Program-made: the position numbers and the translations under genes
The notes under the pieces: model-generated
Databases searched by the model: none
The model's input: the letters and a program-made list of their open reading frames with translations, nothing else
Told to the model about the DNA's origin: nothing
Assembly: GCF_018446385.1 (NCBI RefSeq)
Contig: NC_055990.1
Location: 28,853,891-28,917,890, forward strand
Direction: 5' to 3'
Length of the DNA stretch: 64,000 nucleotides
Origin: Zingiber officinale
Lineage: Eukaryota > Streptophyta > Magnoliopsida > Zingiberales > Zingiberaceae
In this document: positions 1 to 11,204 of the stretch, one piece after another
Position numbering within the stretch: the first letter of the stretch is position 1
How the letters are laid out: every line of letters begins with the position of its first letter

Positions 1-1787
1 ATACCCTAGAGCTAATCATTTGATGATTGTTGTATGGACTCATTGTATCATATTTCTTATATATAAAGGCATTTGTTTTTTGGTTATTATGCTTACTTGT
101 ATTGGTGCCAAATAAATTAAGTATAATAGCGTCCTTGAGTAGAAGATTCTTACCTATATCAATCGATTGGTTGAATCGATAGTGAGATGATATAGGGAAC
201 ACTACTCTTAATCATTCCTAGTCAAGTATTAACATTCAGGGGCAATGTTAATGCAATAAGACTAGCATGTAGGTCAACTCGATGATTTGATCTCACAAGT
301 CATGGATATGGAGATATCAAGTTGACACATGGGTATGTATTGGAGAATGTATACTGAATGACCCGCCATGAGAAAGTATCATGGATCGTTATATGAGTGT
401 CATATACTTTCTCATGTGACTATTAGTATGACTACTAGTCCTTAGACCTGAAGTCACCATGGTTCCCTACATAAGGAGTTATGTACTTTGATTTCGTCAA
501 ACGTCACCCGTAACTTGGTGGACTATAAAGGCGATTACTGAGTATGTAACAAATTATGTGGAGGGATGTGAGTGATGTAGATGGGATCTATCCCTCCTAT
601 ATGACGGGAGTGACATTGATATTCTTGATAGAGTGAGACCACGAAGTGCATGACCATGCCCAAATGAGTCAATATGAGATATTGAGCTCATTTGATTTAG
701 TGAGTGTACTTGGAGTTCAAGATATAGATTGATTAGAGGATGACACGGTCTATGCCTCACATTATCAATCTAGATGTCTAGGATAGAAGGACAATGTCAT
801 ATATTGTGAGGAGTCACAATTGGTTGTCACAAGGTGATGTTGGATCTCAACATTCTTATAACTTGGGTAATAATGATGTGTTGCTAGATACCACTCATTA
901 CTTATGCTTCTAAATGGGTTTAGGAGCATTGCCAACGTTATAAGAACCTATAGGGTCACACACTAAGGACAATTAGATGGAGATTAGGTTCATATGATGA
1001 ACCAAGAGGATTAGATTCATGTGATGAATCAAATTGGATTAAGAGTAATCCTAATTGAGCTAATTGAGTTGGACTCAAGTTGATTCATGTGCTCAATGAG
1101 TCTAATTTAGATTATGACTCATTGAATCAATTTAATTAAATGAATTAGATTCATTACATTAAGTTGGTTTGAATCAAATGGTTAGATTAGATCAACCATG
1201 AGAGAGATTTGGTCAAGTTTGACTTGACTTGAGAAGGAAGATGAAAGATCAAGCTTGACTTGACCATTTGCCACCTCATTTGTGAGTTGGCATTAGGAGA
1301 ACAAATGATGATGTGCCACATCATCAAGGCTAGCACATGTGTATGCCACCTCATGGAGGTTACAAATCCCCTTTCAATTTAATGTGGCCGGCCACTTTTG
1401 TGAGTGAATGGAATTCATTTTTGATTCAAGGCAATTTTATTCTATCATCTTCCTCCTTGCATTTTCTTGATCTCCCTCTCCTCCTCCTTGGCCGAACCCT
1501 ACTAAGGTGCTAGCACACTTTAGTTTGGTTTTCTCCCTCTTTTGTTCATGTGGATACGTGTAGAGGATTGTCTACTTTGACAATTTTGAGATCCGGCACC
1601 TTGGATGAGCGGGATTCACGAAGGGCGCACATCAAGGGTAAAAGGCTCTCCTCCTAGTGTAGATCTAGGCTTTAGTAAACTCGTACTCGAATTTTTGTTT
1701 TATTTTACTTCGCACGGATCCGGTGATGGGGGTTTCAGGGTTTCCGCGACGTCGAAAAGCGGTTTTCGCGGTTCGAAAATCCCAACA
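1..1787 (+). repeat. Copia-A 5' LTR, left tip cut by window edge
   Basis: It aligns base for base with 11214-13034 apart from scattered substitutions and a 36-bp gap. The right boundary is ...CCCAACA, directly before the primer-binding site. A poly-pyrimidine stretch near 1440-1500 and CG-rich sequence near 1600-1780 form its downstream half. The short ORF in it (1605-1841) is not credible coding. Confidence 0.92.
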
Positions 1788-1788
1788 G

Positions 1789-1800
1789 TGGTATCAGAGC
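1789..1800 (+). other. Copia-A primer-binding site (initiator tRNA-Met)
   Basis: TGGTATCAGAGC lies one base after the LTR end. It is the standard plant copia primer site complementary to the 3' end of initiator tRNA-Met. Confidence 0.93.
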
Positions 1801-3215
1801 CACGTGCGAAGTCTTATATGAGTTTAATTTGTATTTTTTAGAAAAATATCAGTTCTATAACTTTCTGTAATTTTATGGTTTTTATGGTTTTTATGGGTAT
1901 TTTTCTCGTAGAAGCGAAGCACAAGTGTTTCGACACTTGTAGGTTTCGACTACCGAGAAGTTTTTTCCGAAACGGCAAGGTTTCGCCCTAAAACTTTTTG
2001 GGACAGTGGGCTAAGGCACTGTAGGATCGCTAAGGAACACTTGCGATGGTTATATCACGGGTAGGGGTACTGCCCCTGGCCCCGCAAGGGGATTCGTTCC
2101 GCGATTGCGCCCGAAAATCGCTAAACGGGGCCGCCAGAAATTTTACTCATAAAAATTGTAAAAATTATGGTAAAAATTACAGAAAATTATAGAAAAATAC
2201 ATAATTTAGAATTATGTATTATTTTGTGATAGTCATGGCCCAAAAGACCCAAATTGGATTTGAAAATGTGTTGTAATTCATAATACGGCCTGCGTGCCGT
2301 CATGTGATGTGCGTGTTGCCTTTCTCTATTTTATATTCTTGTTGTAAATTAGTTTACACTCGAATGTAACTCGAGTTTCAAAAATTGTAATGTACAAAAT
2401 TGCAGCGGTGGAAGGTCCACTCGAGACGGAGTTACGAGGAGGGTGCGAGCAACACAAGGTGGTCAAAGGGAGGAGCTTGAGAAGCTGTTAACCTTAGGTT
2501 GACCATCCGATCTTCTCATTGGCTTGAGAAGATCATAGTAGGGCCATGACTAATCATAAATAATTTAATTAATTGCTTGAGTGTATGTGATGCATAATTA
2601 GTAATTAATTAGTGCCTAACGATTAGATTATATCTAAATCGTGTACAAGATGCACCCTCTCGATTAGATTAGATCTTAATCGTACCAACTCAAATGCCTA
2701 CCGTGCGGTGATACCTATCACTACCTCGATCACATGTGTTGTTGAATCTGCCAAAGCAGAGCAACACATATTATCTTGGTAGGGTACGGAGGGACAATCT
2801 TGGTCCCGCCTATCAACGCATGGGTGAGTACAACTCAATTAGATTGAGTAACTAGTTAACTCAATTGGATCGAGTTTAACTATATGCATTTTTCAATGGT
2901 TGGTAGATAAGTCAAAATCGCATTTATATTAATTCTTGGGCATATTAGCCAAAGCTAACTCAAGTCTTAATATACATGCGGATCTTGTCCTATAAACAAG
3001 AGTTGCATAGAGATGTAATTGGTAATTAGTTACCTACCGATCATACTAAGTCTTGGGTGATTTAGCCAAAGCTAACTCAAGGCGTAGTATGATGTGGATC
3101 TTGTCCCACATGAATTATAGAATTCAGTGGGAGCATAATTTAGTTAAAGACCTAATTAAATGATTAAAAAGAATATGATATTTACTTTCTGCTTTAATTT
3201 CTGTTGTAGATTACC
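1801..3215 (+). other. Copia-A untranslated leader
   Basis: This is 1.4 kb between the primer-binding site and the gag ATG. It has no convincing ORF. Short direct repeats recur, such as the phrase CAAAGCTAACTCAAG at about 2950 and 3070. Packaging or dimerisation signals would be expected here, but none can be identified by eye. Confidence 0.6.
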
Positions 3216-5991
3216 ATGACGTCGAATACGAACTCTTTCTCCCTGCGTTCTATCCTTAAGAAGGACAAGCTCAACGGAGCAAATTTCTTGGATTGGTACA
3301 GGAACTTGAGAATAGTTCTCACCCAAGAACGTAAACTGTACGTTCTAGAGCAGCCTATGCCGGAGGCTCCTCCTGCCACTGCCACGCGAGCTGACCGAGA
3401 TGTTTACAAGAAGCATCAAGATGACGTATTAGATGTGTCCTGTCTGATGCTTGCGACCATGAACTCTGAGCTTCAGAAGCAACATGAGTTGATGGGAGCT
3501 TACGATATGGTTGAACATCTTCGTTAACTATATCAGGGACAAGCTAGGCACGAGAGATTCGAGATCTCAAAGGCACTGTTTCAGTGCAAGATGTCAGATG
3601 GGGCTCCCGTAGGCCCATATGTACTCAAAATGATTGGGTACATAGAAAACCTACAGAGGTTGAGATTCCCGCTTGGCCAAGAGTTGGCCACTGACCTGAT
3701 CTTGCAATCCTTGCCGGATAGCTATAGTCAATTCGTTCTAAATTACAACATGAACGAAATTAACAAGTCACTACCCGAGCTGCTTAGCATGTTAAGAACT
3801 GCTGAGCTGAACCTTAAGAAGGTTGAGCCCCACTCTGTTTTGATAGTTCAGAAACACAAGGGCAAGGGTAAGCACAAAGGCAAAGGAAAGTCTCAAGCCA
3901 AGGGAAAAGGCAAGGCACTGAAGCCTAAAGGAGGGGTCGCCAAGGATGCTACCTGCTTCCACTGCAGTCAGACCGGGCACTGGAAGAGGAACTGCAAGGT
4001 GTACCTGGAAGATCTTAAGAAGAAGCGAAGTGAGACTTCCACTTCAGGTATATATGTTATAGAAGTCAATCTATCTATTTCTTCATCATGGGTATTAGAT
4101 ACCGGATGTACTTCTCACTTTGTACTAATGTGCAGGCGCTGAGAAATAGTAGGGCATTGGCAAAGGGCAAGGTAGACCTACGCGTAGGCAATGGAGGACG
4201 GGTTGCTGCTGTTGCTGTAGGGACTTATTTTCTATCTCTTCCCTCTGGGCTTGTACTAGAGTTGGATGATTATTGTTATGTGTCTGCTTTAACTAAGAAC
4301 ATAATTTCAGTTTCTTGTTTGGACAAGAAAGGTTTCTCTTTTATAATAAAGGACAAATGTTGTTTTGTTTATTTAAAAGATATGTTCTATTGTAGTGCAC
4401 CTTTGATGAACAGACTCTACATTCTAGACCTTGAAAGCCCTATCTATAACATAAATACCAAGAGGTTCAAGTCAAATGACATGAACCAAATCTATCTCTG
4501 GCACTGTCGCTTAGGTCATATAAATGATAAGCGCTTATCCCAGCTCCATAAGGATAGTTTGCTGGACTCATTTGATTTTGAATCTTATGAGACGTGCGAG
4601 TCATGCTTACTAGGCAAGATGACCAAAACTCCCTTTAGTGGGCACAGCGAGAGAGCGACTGACTTGTTAGGTCTTATACATAGTGATATATGTGGCCCTT
4701 TCAATGTCGCTGCTAGAGGCGGTTATAGGTACTTCATCACATTTACTGATGACTTCAGTAGATATGGTTATGTGTACTTGATGACACATAAGTCTGAATC
4801 CTTTAAAAAGTTCAAAGAATTCAAGAATGAAGTACAGAACCAGCTTGGCAAGAGTATTAAGATACTTCGATCAGATCGAGGTGGAGAATACCTTAGCTAT
4901 GAGTTTCGTGATTATCTAGCTGAGTGTGGGATTCCATCCCAACTCACTACTCCTGCAACACCACAGTGGAATGGTGTATCCGAAAGGAGGAATCATACTC
5001 CTATTAGATATGGTACGATCTATGATGAGTCACACAGATCTTCCGACATTCCTTTGGGGCTATGCTCTAGATACGACAGCTTTTATACTCAACCGAGTTC
5101 CATCCAAGGACGTGATAAAGACACCATATAGGATATGGACTGGGAGAGATGCCCAGGTATCTTTTTTGAGGATTTGGGGTTGTGAGGCTTACGTTTGACG
5201 TCAAGTCTCGGAAAAATTGGGACCCAAATCCGAAAAGTGCTATTTCATTAGATATCCCAAGGAAACTAAGGGATATTACTTCTATATTCCCAGTCAGCAC
5301 AAGGTAGTTGTGGCAAAGACTGGGGTCTTTCTAGAAAGGAACTTTGTTTCTAGAAAGACTAGTGGGAGTACGTTTGATCTTGAAGAAGTTCAAGATGTGG
5401 ACCATAGCACTAAAGCCTCAATCAAAGTTGAACTGGAACCACAAAGTGTTGTGGATGATGTTGTTCCACAAAGAGTTGAGGAACAATAACCAGTTCAAGT
5501 AGACATACCTCTTCGCAGGTCTGATAGGGTATTTCGTCAGCCTAAGAGATACTCATTTCTCTTATCTGACCATGATGACGTTGTGCTCATAGAGGATGAG
5601 CCCACCTCCTATCAGGAAGCTGTGATGAGATCAGATTCCGAGAAATGGCTAGAAGCCATGAGATCCGAGATGGAATCCATGTACACCAACCAAGTATGGA
5701 CTTTGATCCACCTGAAGGGGTAAAACCCATTGGGTGTAAATGGGTCTTTAAGAGAAAGACTGACATGGATAGACTTATCTATAAGGGTCGCTTGGTAGCT
5801 AAAGGTTTCAAGCAAATTCATGGTATTGACTATGATGAAACCTTTTCTCCAGTAGCGATGTTTAAGTCCATTCGGATCATGCTTGCTATTGCAGTATACC
5901 ATGACTATGAGATATGACAGATGGATATCAAAACCGTGTTTTTGAATGGAAACCTAGTCGAGGATGTGTACATGACACAACCTGAGGGTTT
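3216..5991 (+). pseudogene. Copia-A gag-pol, 5' part (gag, protease, integrase, start of RT)
   Basis: Gag starts at the ATG at 3216 with the usual copia Gag N-terminus. An in-frame TAA at about 3525 interrupts it. A basic linker and a CCHC knuckle (CFHCSQTGHWKRNC, near 3955) follow. The protease core WVLDTGCTSHF is near 4090, followed by a frameshift at about 4118. The pre-integrase motif and integrase come next (LWHCRLGH near 4495, HSDICGPF near 4680, LRSDRGGEY near 4865). A second frameshift lies near 4990 and a TGA at 5198. The RT begins with the GCKWVFKRK block near 5735. Copy A ends where element C enters after PEGF. The protein is non-functional. Confidence 0.9.
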
Positions 5992-6901
5992 TGTTGGTGC
6001 AACGGAGGCCGGCAAGAGAGGGGGTGAATTGCTCCTGAAAAAATAAATATACCCTCCTCGTACTTTCAACTCAATTAGTGCAATAGTTAAATAAAACAGT
6101 AAAAGAAAGACACAGGAGAATTAACCTGGTTACAACCAAGGAGGTTGTTAATCCAGGGCAGTAGAAAAAGCGCAGTAAAAAAAATCTCCTTTGCTGAAGG
6201 CGAAGAAGCCTTTTACACTTTCAAAAGCTTAGAACTATTACTAGGAAACACTACAGATTGAATGCTTGAGTTGTTATTGAATTCCTAGCTCCAGGGGCCT
6301 TTATATAGGTCCTGGAAATCCTATCCCGAGGCTCCAAGGTGCCTCCAACGAGGGTCCAAGGCGCCTCCATGGGAGTCAGCGGATAAAACTTTATCCGCGC
6401 GCAGAACGGTCACTTTGACTGATTGAAGGCGCCTTCAACCTGGCTGAAGGCGCCTCTAACCTGGTTGAAGGCGCCTTCAACCTGGAGGCGCCTCCAGTCA
6501 GGTTGGAGGCGCCTCCAAGCTGGCAGCTCAGCTCCTTTGACTTCGTTTCCAGCTTGTTGCGACTTCCGATGCTCCGATCTTTTGGGTGATTTTGTCCAAC
6601 CGAAATAGGGCTCACCCGAACCCAATTTCCGGCCTTCCTTGAGCAGCCTTCCGTCCCGGCTTAACGTTCCTCGAACGCCGTGCACGCTCTTCACGCCCAC
6701 CGGAGTACTCTTCCGCAGCTCTCTCGTCCTTCGGACGCACCGAGCCCGTCGGCTCCCTTCCCGTGCCGTCCTTCTCGCTAGCTGCGTCTTCCGCTCGACT
6801 TCCTGTGCTTCTAAGCTCCTGCACACTCAGACACAGGGATCAAATACAGCAGGACCTAACCAACTTGGTTGATCACATCAAAACTACCACAGGGTCCAAC
6901 A
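5992..6901 (-). repeat. Element C 3' LTR (left copy)
   Basis: This 910-bp copy runs from TGTTGG to CCAACA. It holds a short array of a 22-bp unit centred on the palindrome GGCGCC (about 6423-6515) and a TATA-like TTTATATAGG near 6300 that reads TATA on the minus strand. ORFs crossing it on both strands come from the GC-rich repeats and are not genes. Confidence 0.9.
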
Positions 6902-7797
6902 ATCTCCCCCTTTTTGATGTACATCAACCCAAGTTCAAGTTAGGGTTAAAAATAGATATAAACAGTAATTTTAAAGAAAAAATTACTAAACTAGCAAGTT
7001 AAGTATAATTTTTTGCAATTAGAAAAATTGCAACACTTTATATAAAAAAAAATAAGTTTTCTCTAACTCCCCCTAAACTTCTACTTTTCTCTCCCCCTTT
7101 GATCACAGCAAAAATGGGGTCTTAAGAATTTTCAAGTAAGATTGAAGTTTTTGAAAATTTTCTAAGTTTTAAAAATAAATATTTGAAAGAATTGCTAAGT
7201 TAAAATGAATTTTCAAAAAATTTTAAAAAAAATCCTAAGTAAATGTTTAAATGTTCCCAAAACAAATTTTTAAGTCAAGTGAATGAATTTTTAGAATTTT
7301 TCAGAAGAAAATTTCTAACAAAAAAAAATAAGTTAAAATTAAAACAATTTCTAAAGAATTTTTTTTTATTTTAACAAATATTAGATAAACTTTCAAAGCA
7401 TTATATAATTCTTGTTTAATGCTTTTTCAGAAAGTTGATTAAACATTTTCTTTCAATATTTTAGCTTCCAGGTCGTGGCGAGGCACTAGGCCTTCTTGGT
7501 TATTGGAGCAACAACCACTTCCTTAGACAAAGCTTCCATAAAGAATTTCAATGTTTAATTTTCTCACTGTAAGCTTTTAATTTTTGAAAAATTAATTAAG
7601 CACAGATTTTGGAACCCAATGGAGGTTCCTACCTACAGGGTTATTCAGATATTTAGGTGGTACATAATTTTTGGGTATTCTTCTAAGTTGACCCTGATGG
7701 TTTCTAATGTACTAGTTCAATTTTCCATAAACTTTAATTTTTGAATTTGGAAATCTATTTAAACATGTATTATTTCTTAATTTCTCAATTTCCAAAT
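6902..7797 (-). other. Element C 3' noncoding tail, AT-rich
   Basis: On the minus strand this follows the gag stop and leads to the purine tract before the 3' LTR. It is AT-rich with long A/T runs and no ORF. It contains the conserved structured motif at 7463-7534, also found in element D and the Copia-B LTRs. Confidence 0.75.
7463..7534 (-). ncRNA. Conserved structured motif, element C copy
   Basis: Read on the minus strand it opens AGCTTTGTCTAAGG and closes CTGGAAGCT, so its ends pair. The core blocks GTTGCTCC, CCAAGAAGGCC and TGCCTCGCCACG are shared with 35432-35503, 20395-20470 and 27895-27970. Function is unknown; calling it an RNA is inference from pairing and conservation. Confidence 0.45.
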
Positions 7798-8988
7798 TTA
7801 GATTTTTATTTTCAGATTTAAATTTTCATTTTCTTTTTCTAATTGATCTAATTCTTTAGACAAAGCTTTAATAAACTCAAAAGATTGTTTAGAGTTTAGG
7901 GCACATACCTTACTTATCTCATCTTGCGATGCTCCCCCTTTATTATTGCTTTCTCCTTCTGATGTTCCTCCCTCTTTATCTATGCTCATTTCTGAGCTAG
8001 ACGTTTCTTCTAGCTGATGGTTGGCCATCAGTGCTAGTCCCGAGAATTCTTCGACTTCGGAGTCGGAGGACGACGAATCATCCCACGTGTCCTTTAGATT
8101 GTGTTTGGGTCGAGTGGGCTTCTTGCTCCTTTCCTTACTTTTGCTCTTCAGTTTTGGACAGTCATCTTTGATATGTCCTTCTTCGTTGCAATTGTAGCAA
8201 CGAACCACCCTTTTCTTTCGCTGGAGCTTTTTCGACTGTAATCTAAATTTGTTAGAATTTACAAATTTATTAAACCGTCTTACCAGTAGTGCCGCTTCGG
8301 ATTCGTCGATCGAAGCTTTGGAATCGGGATCGTCTCTCCTTGCTTGTAGGGCGATGTTGAGGTTTGACTTCACTACTTCTTTAGGCTCTGCAATCCGAGA
8401 CTCGTGAAGTTCAAAGGTAGAAAACAAACTTTCTAAGGTACTTACCTCAAGGTCCTTAGAGATGTAGTAAGCATCTACTAAGGACGCCCATTCCGGAGTC
8501 CTCGGGAAGGCGTTGAGCGCATATCGGATGGAGTCTCGGTTCGTTACTGTTTCACCGAGATTCGTCAGTTGCGTTATCAGCTCTTTGATCAGTGCTTGGA
8601 GTTGCGCTACCTTCTCGCCGGTGTTCATTCGGAGATTCGTTAGTTGTGTTCGAAGAATGTCGCGCCTCGCTAGCTTTGCTTCCGAGGTGCCTTCGTGGAG
8701 CTCTAGGAATTTCTCCCAGAGGTCTTATGCGGAGTCATAGCTTCCGATCCGACTTACCTCTTGGGGCGGAAGAACGCTGAGCAAGTGAAACTCAGCTTTT
8801 CCATTTGCCACGAAATATGCCTGCTCCTTCTTCGTCCATTGGAACTCTTCTTTGTCTTTCGGAGCTGCAAAACCGTATTTCATTGTTAGTAAGATATCGA
8901 ACTCGGTTTTGAAGAATACCTCCATTTTTCGCTTCCATGTGGCAAAGTCTCCGTCGAACTTCGGGGGATGGATGTTCGCTCCGGCCAT
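7798..8988 (-). pseudogene. Element C Gag-like protein (zinc-knuckle), one nonsense codon
   Basis: The frame starts at the ATG at 8988 (MAGANIHPPKFDGDF...) and runs 397 codons to the stop at 7798. A single in-frame TAA at 8725-8727 interrupts it. The N-terminal third is the copia-type Gag domain found widely in plant elements (DUF4219/UBN2 type). A CCHC knuckle (CYNCNEEGHIKDDC) lies near 8210-8165, then an acidic Ser/Asp-rich stretch, then a C-terminal coiled-coil. It would form virus-like particles and bind RNA. No Pol follows, so reverse transcriptase must come from another element. The start is fixed by homology with the element D protein (MAGPSIHPPKYEGDF). Confidence 0.85.
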
Positions 8989-9039
8989 CGTCTTGATCGT
9001 AGTGCTTCAGTTAGTGGTTAGTCCTTCTGAGGCGATCAG

Positions 9040-9051
9040 GCTCTGATACCA
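9040..9051 (-). other. Element C primer-binding site (initiator tRNA-Met)
   Basis: The reverse complement reads TGGTATCAGAGC, two bases inside the right LTR (its 5' LTR). This fixes the element's minus-strand orientation. Confidence 0.9.
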
Positions 9052-9053
9052 CT

Positions 9054-10008
9054 TATTAGTGCAGCGGAGGCCGGCAAGAGAGGGGGTGAATTGCTCCTGA
9101 AAAAATAAATATACCCTCCTCGTACTTTCAACTCAATTAGTGCAATAGTTAAATAAAATAGTAAAAGAAAGACACAGGAGAATTAACCTGGTTACAACCA
9201 AGGAGGTTGTTAATTCAGGGCAGTAGAAAAAGCGCAGTAAAAAAAAAAATCTCCTTTGCTGAAGGCGGAGAAACCTTTTACACTTTCAAAAGCTCAGAAC
9301 TATTGCTAGGAAACACTACAGATTGAATGCTTGAGTTGTTATTGAATTCCTAACTTCAGGGGCCTTTATATAGGTCCTGAAAATCCTATCCCGAGGCTCC
9401 AAGGCGCCTCCAACGAGGGTCCAAGGCGCCTCCATGGGAGTCAGCGGATAAAACTTTATCCGCGCGCAGAACGGTCACTTTGACTGGTTGAAGGCGCCTT
9501 CAACCTGGCTGAAGGCGCCTCCAACCTGGCTGAAGGCGCCTCCAACCTGGTTGAAGGCGCCTTCAACCTGGTTGAAGGCGCCTTTAAGCTGGAGGCGCCT
9601 CCAGTCAGGTTGGAGACGCCTCCAAGCTGGCAGCTCAGCTCCTTTGACTTCGTTTCCAGCTTGTTGCGACTTCCGATGCTCCGATCTTTTGGGTGATTGT
9701 GGCCAACCGAAATAGGGCTCACCCGAACCCAATTTCCGGCCTTCCTCGAGCAGCCTTCAGTCCCTGCTTAACGTCCCTCGAACGCCGCGCATGCTCTTCA
9801 CGTCCACCGGAGTACTCTTCCGCAGCTCTCTCGTCCTTCGGACGCACCGAGCCCGTCGGCTCCCTTCCCGTGCCGTCCTTCTCGCTAGCTGCGTCTTCCG
9901 CTCGACTTCCTGTGCTCCTAAGCTCCTGCACACTCAGACACAGGGATCAAATACAGCAGAACCTAACCAACTTGGTTGATCACATCAAAACTACCATGGG
10001 GTCCAACA
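9054..10008 (-). repeat. Element C 5' LTR (right copy)
   Basis: This 955-bp copy is highly similar to 5992-6901. The 45-bp size difference is close to two extra 22-bp GGCGCC units in the array at about 9483-9640. The terminal bases are TATTAG instead of TGTTGG at its left end and CCAACA at its right. Confidence 0.9.
9483..9640. repeat. GGCGCC-centred 22-bp tandem array in element C LTR
   Basis: Units of the form TTGAAGGCGCCTTCAACCTGG repeat with small changes (TTCAAC/TCCAAC). The left LTR carries fewer units at 6423-6515. Each unit is nearly self-complementary around GAAGGCGCCTTC. Confidence 0.85.
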
Positions 10009-10013
10009 GGTTT

Positions 10014-11190
10014 TGTAGATCTACAACATACTAGCAGAGTATGCAAGCTGCATAGGTCCATTTATGGACTAAAGCAAGCTTCTCGAAGCTGGAATCTTCG
10101 ATTTGATGATGAGATCAAACAGTTTGGTTTCATCAAGAATGAAGATGAACCTTATGTCTACAAGAAGGTTATAGGGGATATAGTTGTCTTCCTCATATTG
10201 TATGTGGATGACATACTACTCATTGGGAAAGACATCCCTTTGCTACAGTCTGTCAAGACTTGGCTAGGGATATGTTTCTCAATGAAGGACTTAGGTGAAG
10301 TATCCCGCATTCTAGGGATACAGATCTATAGAGATAGATCTAAGAGATTGCTTGGCCTAAGTTAAAGTACATATATTGATAAGGTACTCCTACGGTTTGC
10401 CATGCAGAACTCCAAGAAGGGATTTCTGCCGATGTCACATGGTGTGAGTTTTTCGAAGACTCAAGGTCCCTCTTCTAGAGAGGAGAGAGACCGCATGGAT
10501 CAAATCCCTTATGCCTCAGCCATAGGATCTATCATGTACGTCATGCTATGTACTCGTCCTGATGTCTCGTATGCTTTGAGCATGACGAGTAGATACCAGT
10601 CAGATCCAGGTGAAAGTCACTGGATAGCGGTCAAGAATATTTTTAAGTACTTGAGAAGGACTAAAGAATATTTCTTGATATATGGAGGCAATAATGAGCT
10701 AGCTGTAAAGGGTTACAGTGATGCTAGCTTCCAGACCGACCAGGATGATTATTGATCGCAGTCAGGGTTCGTGTTTTGCATAAATGGTGGTGCTGTGAGC
10801 TAGAAGAGTTTGAAGTAGGATACAGTAGCTGATTCTACGACAGAGGCCGAGTACATTGCTGCATCAGAGGCAGCAAAGGAGGCAGTTTGGATCTGCAAGT
10901 TCATCACTGAACTTGGGGTGGTTCCTAGTATCGCTGACCCTATTGAGCTCTATTATGACAACAATGGAGCTATAGCACAGGCTAAGGAACCTCGCTCATA
11001 CCAGCGTACCAAACACATACTACGGCGCTTCCATCTCATTCGAGAGATTATCGAGAGAGGAGATGTGAAGATTTGCAGAGTACCCACAGAGGCTAACATC
11101 GCAGATCCCTTGACCAAGGCTTTGGCACAGAGGAAGCATGATGGTCACACTAGGTCATTGGGGATTAGAGCCTACACTGATTGGCACTAG
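10014..11190 (+). pseudogene. Copia-A pol, 3' part (RT palm and RNase H)
   Basis: Reading resumes after element C with the RT block HRSIYGLKQASRSWN (near 10050) and the catalytic YVDDILLIG near 10200. An in-frame TAA at about 10363 and at least three later stops near 10753-10816 break it. The RNase H part keeps DSTTEAEYIAASEA near 10835 and the family C-terminus IADPLTKAL near 11098. The frame ends at 11190, just before the LTR. It is clearly the continuation of 3216-5991. Confidence 0.9.
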
Positions 11191-11204
11191 TGCTAGTGGG
11201 AGAT

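Larger units (their letters stand above)
5992..10008 (-). mobile_element. Element C: gag-only, non-autonomous LTR retrotransposon inserted in Copia-A
   Basis: The element is 4017 bp, bounded by TGTTGG...CCAACA, with 5-bp duplications GGTTT at 5987-5991 and 10009-10013. LTRs are 910 bp (left) and 955 bp (right). On the minus strand the order is LTR, Met primer site, gag, noncoding tail, purine tract AAAAAGGGGGAGAT, LTR. Only a Gag-like ORF is present; no protease, integrase or RT was found in the 2.15 kb interior. Excising it rejoins the Copia-A reading across PEGFVD. It belongs to the same family as element D. Confidence 0.93.

Noticed and set aside
6391..6872. Overlapping ORFs on both strands in the element C LTRs (also 9456-10034)
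   Set aside because: They are readings of GC-rich palindromic repeats in LTRs, present in several frames at once, with no domain.
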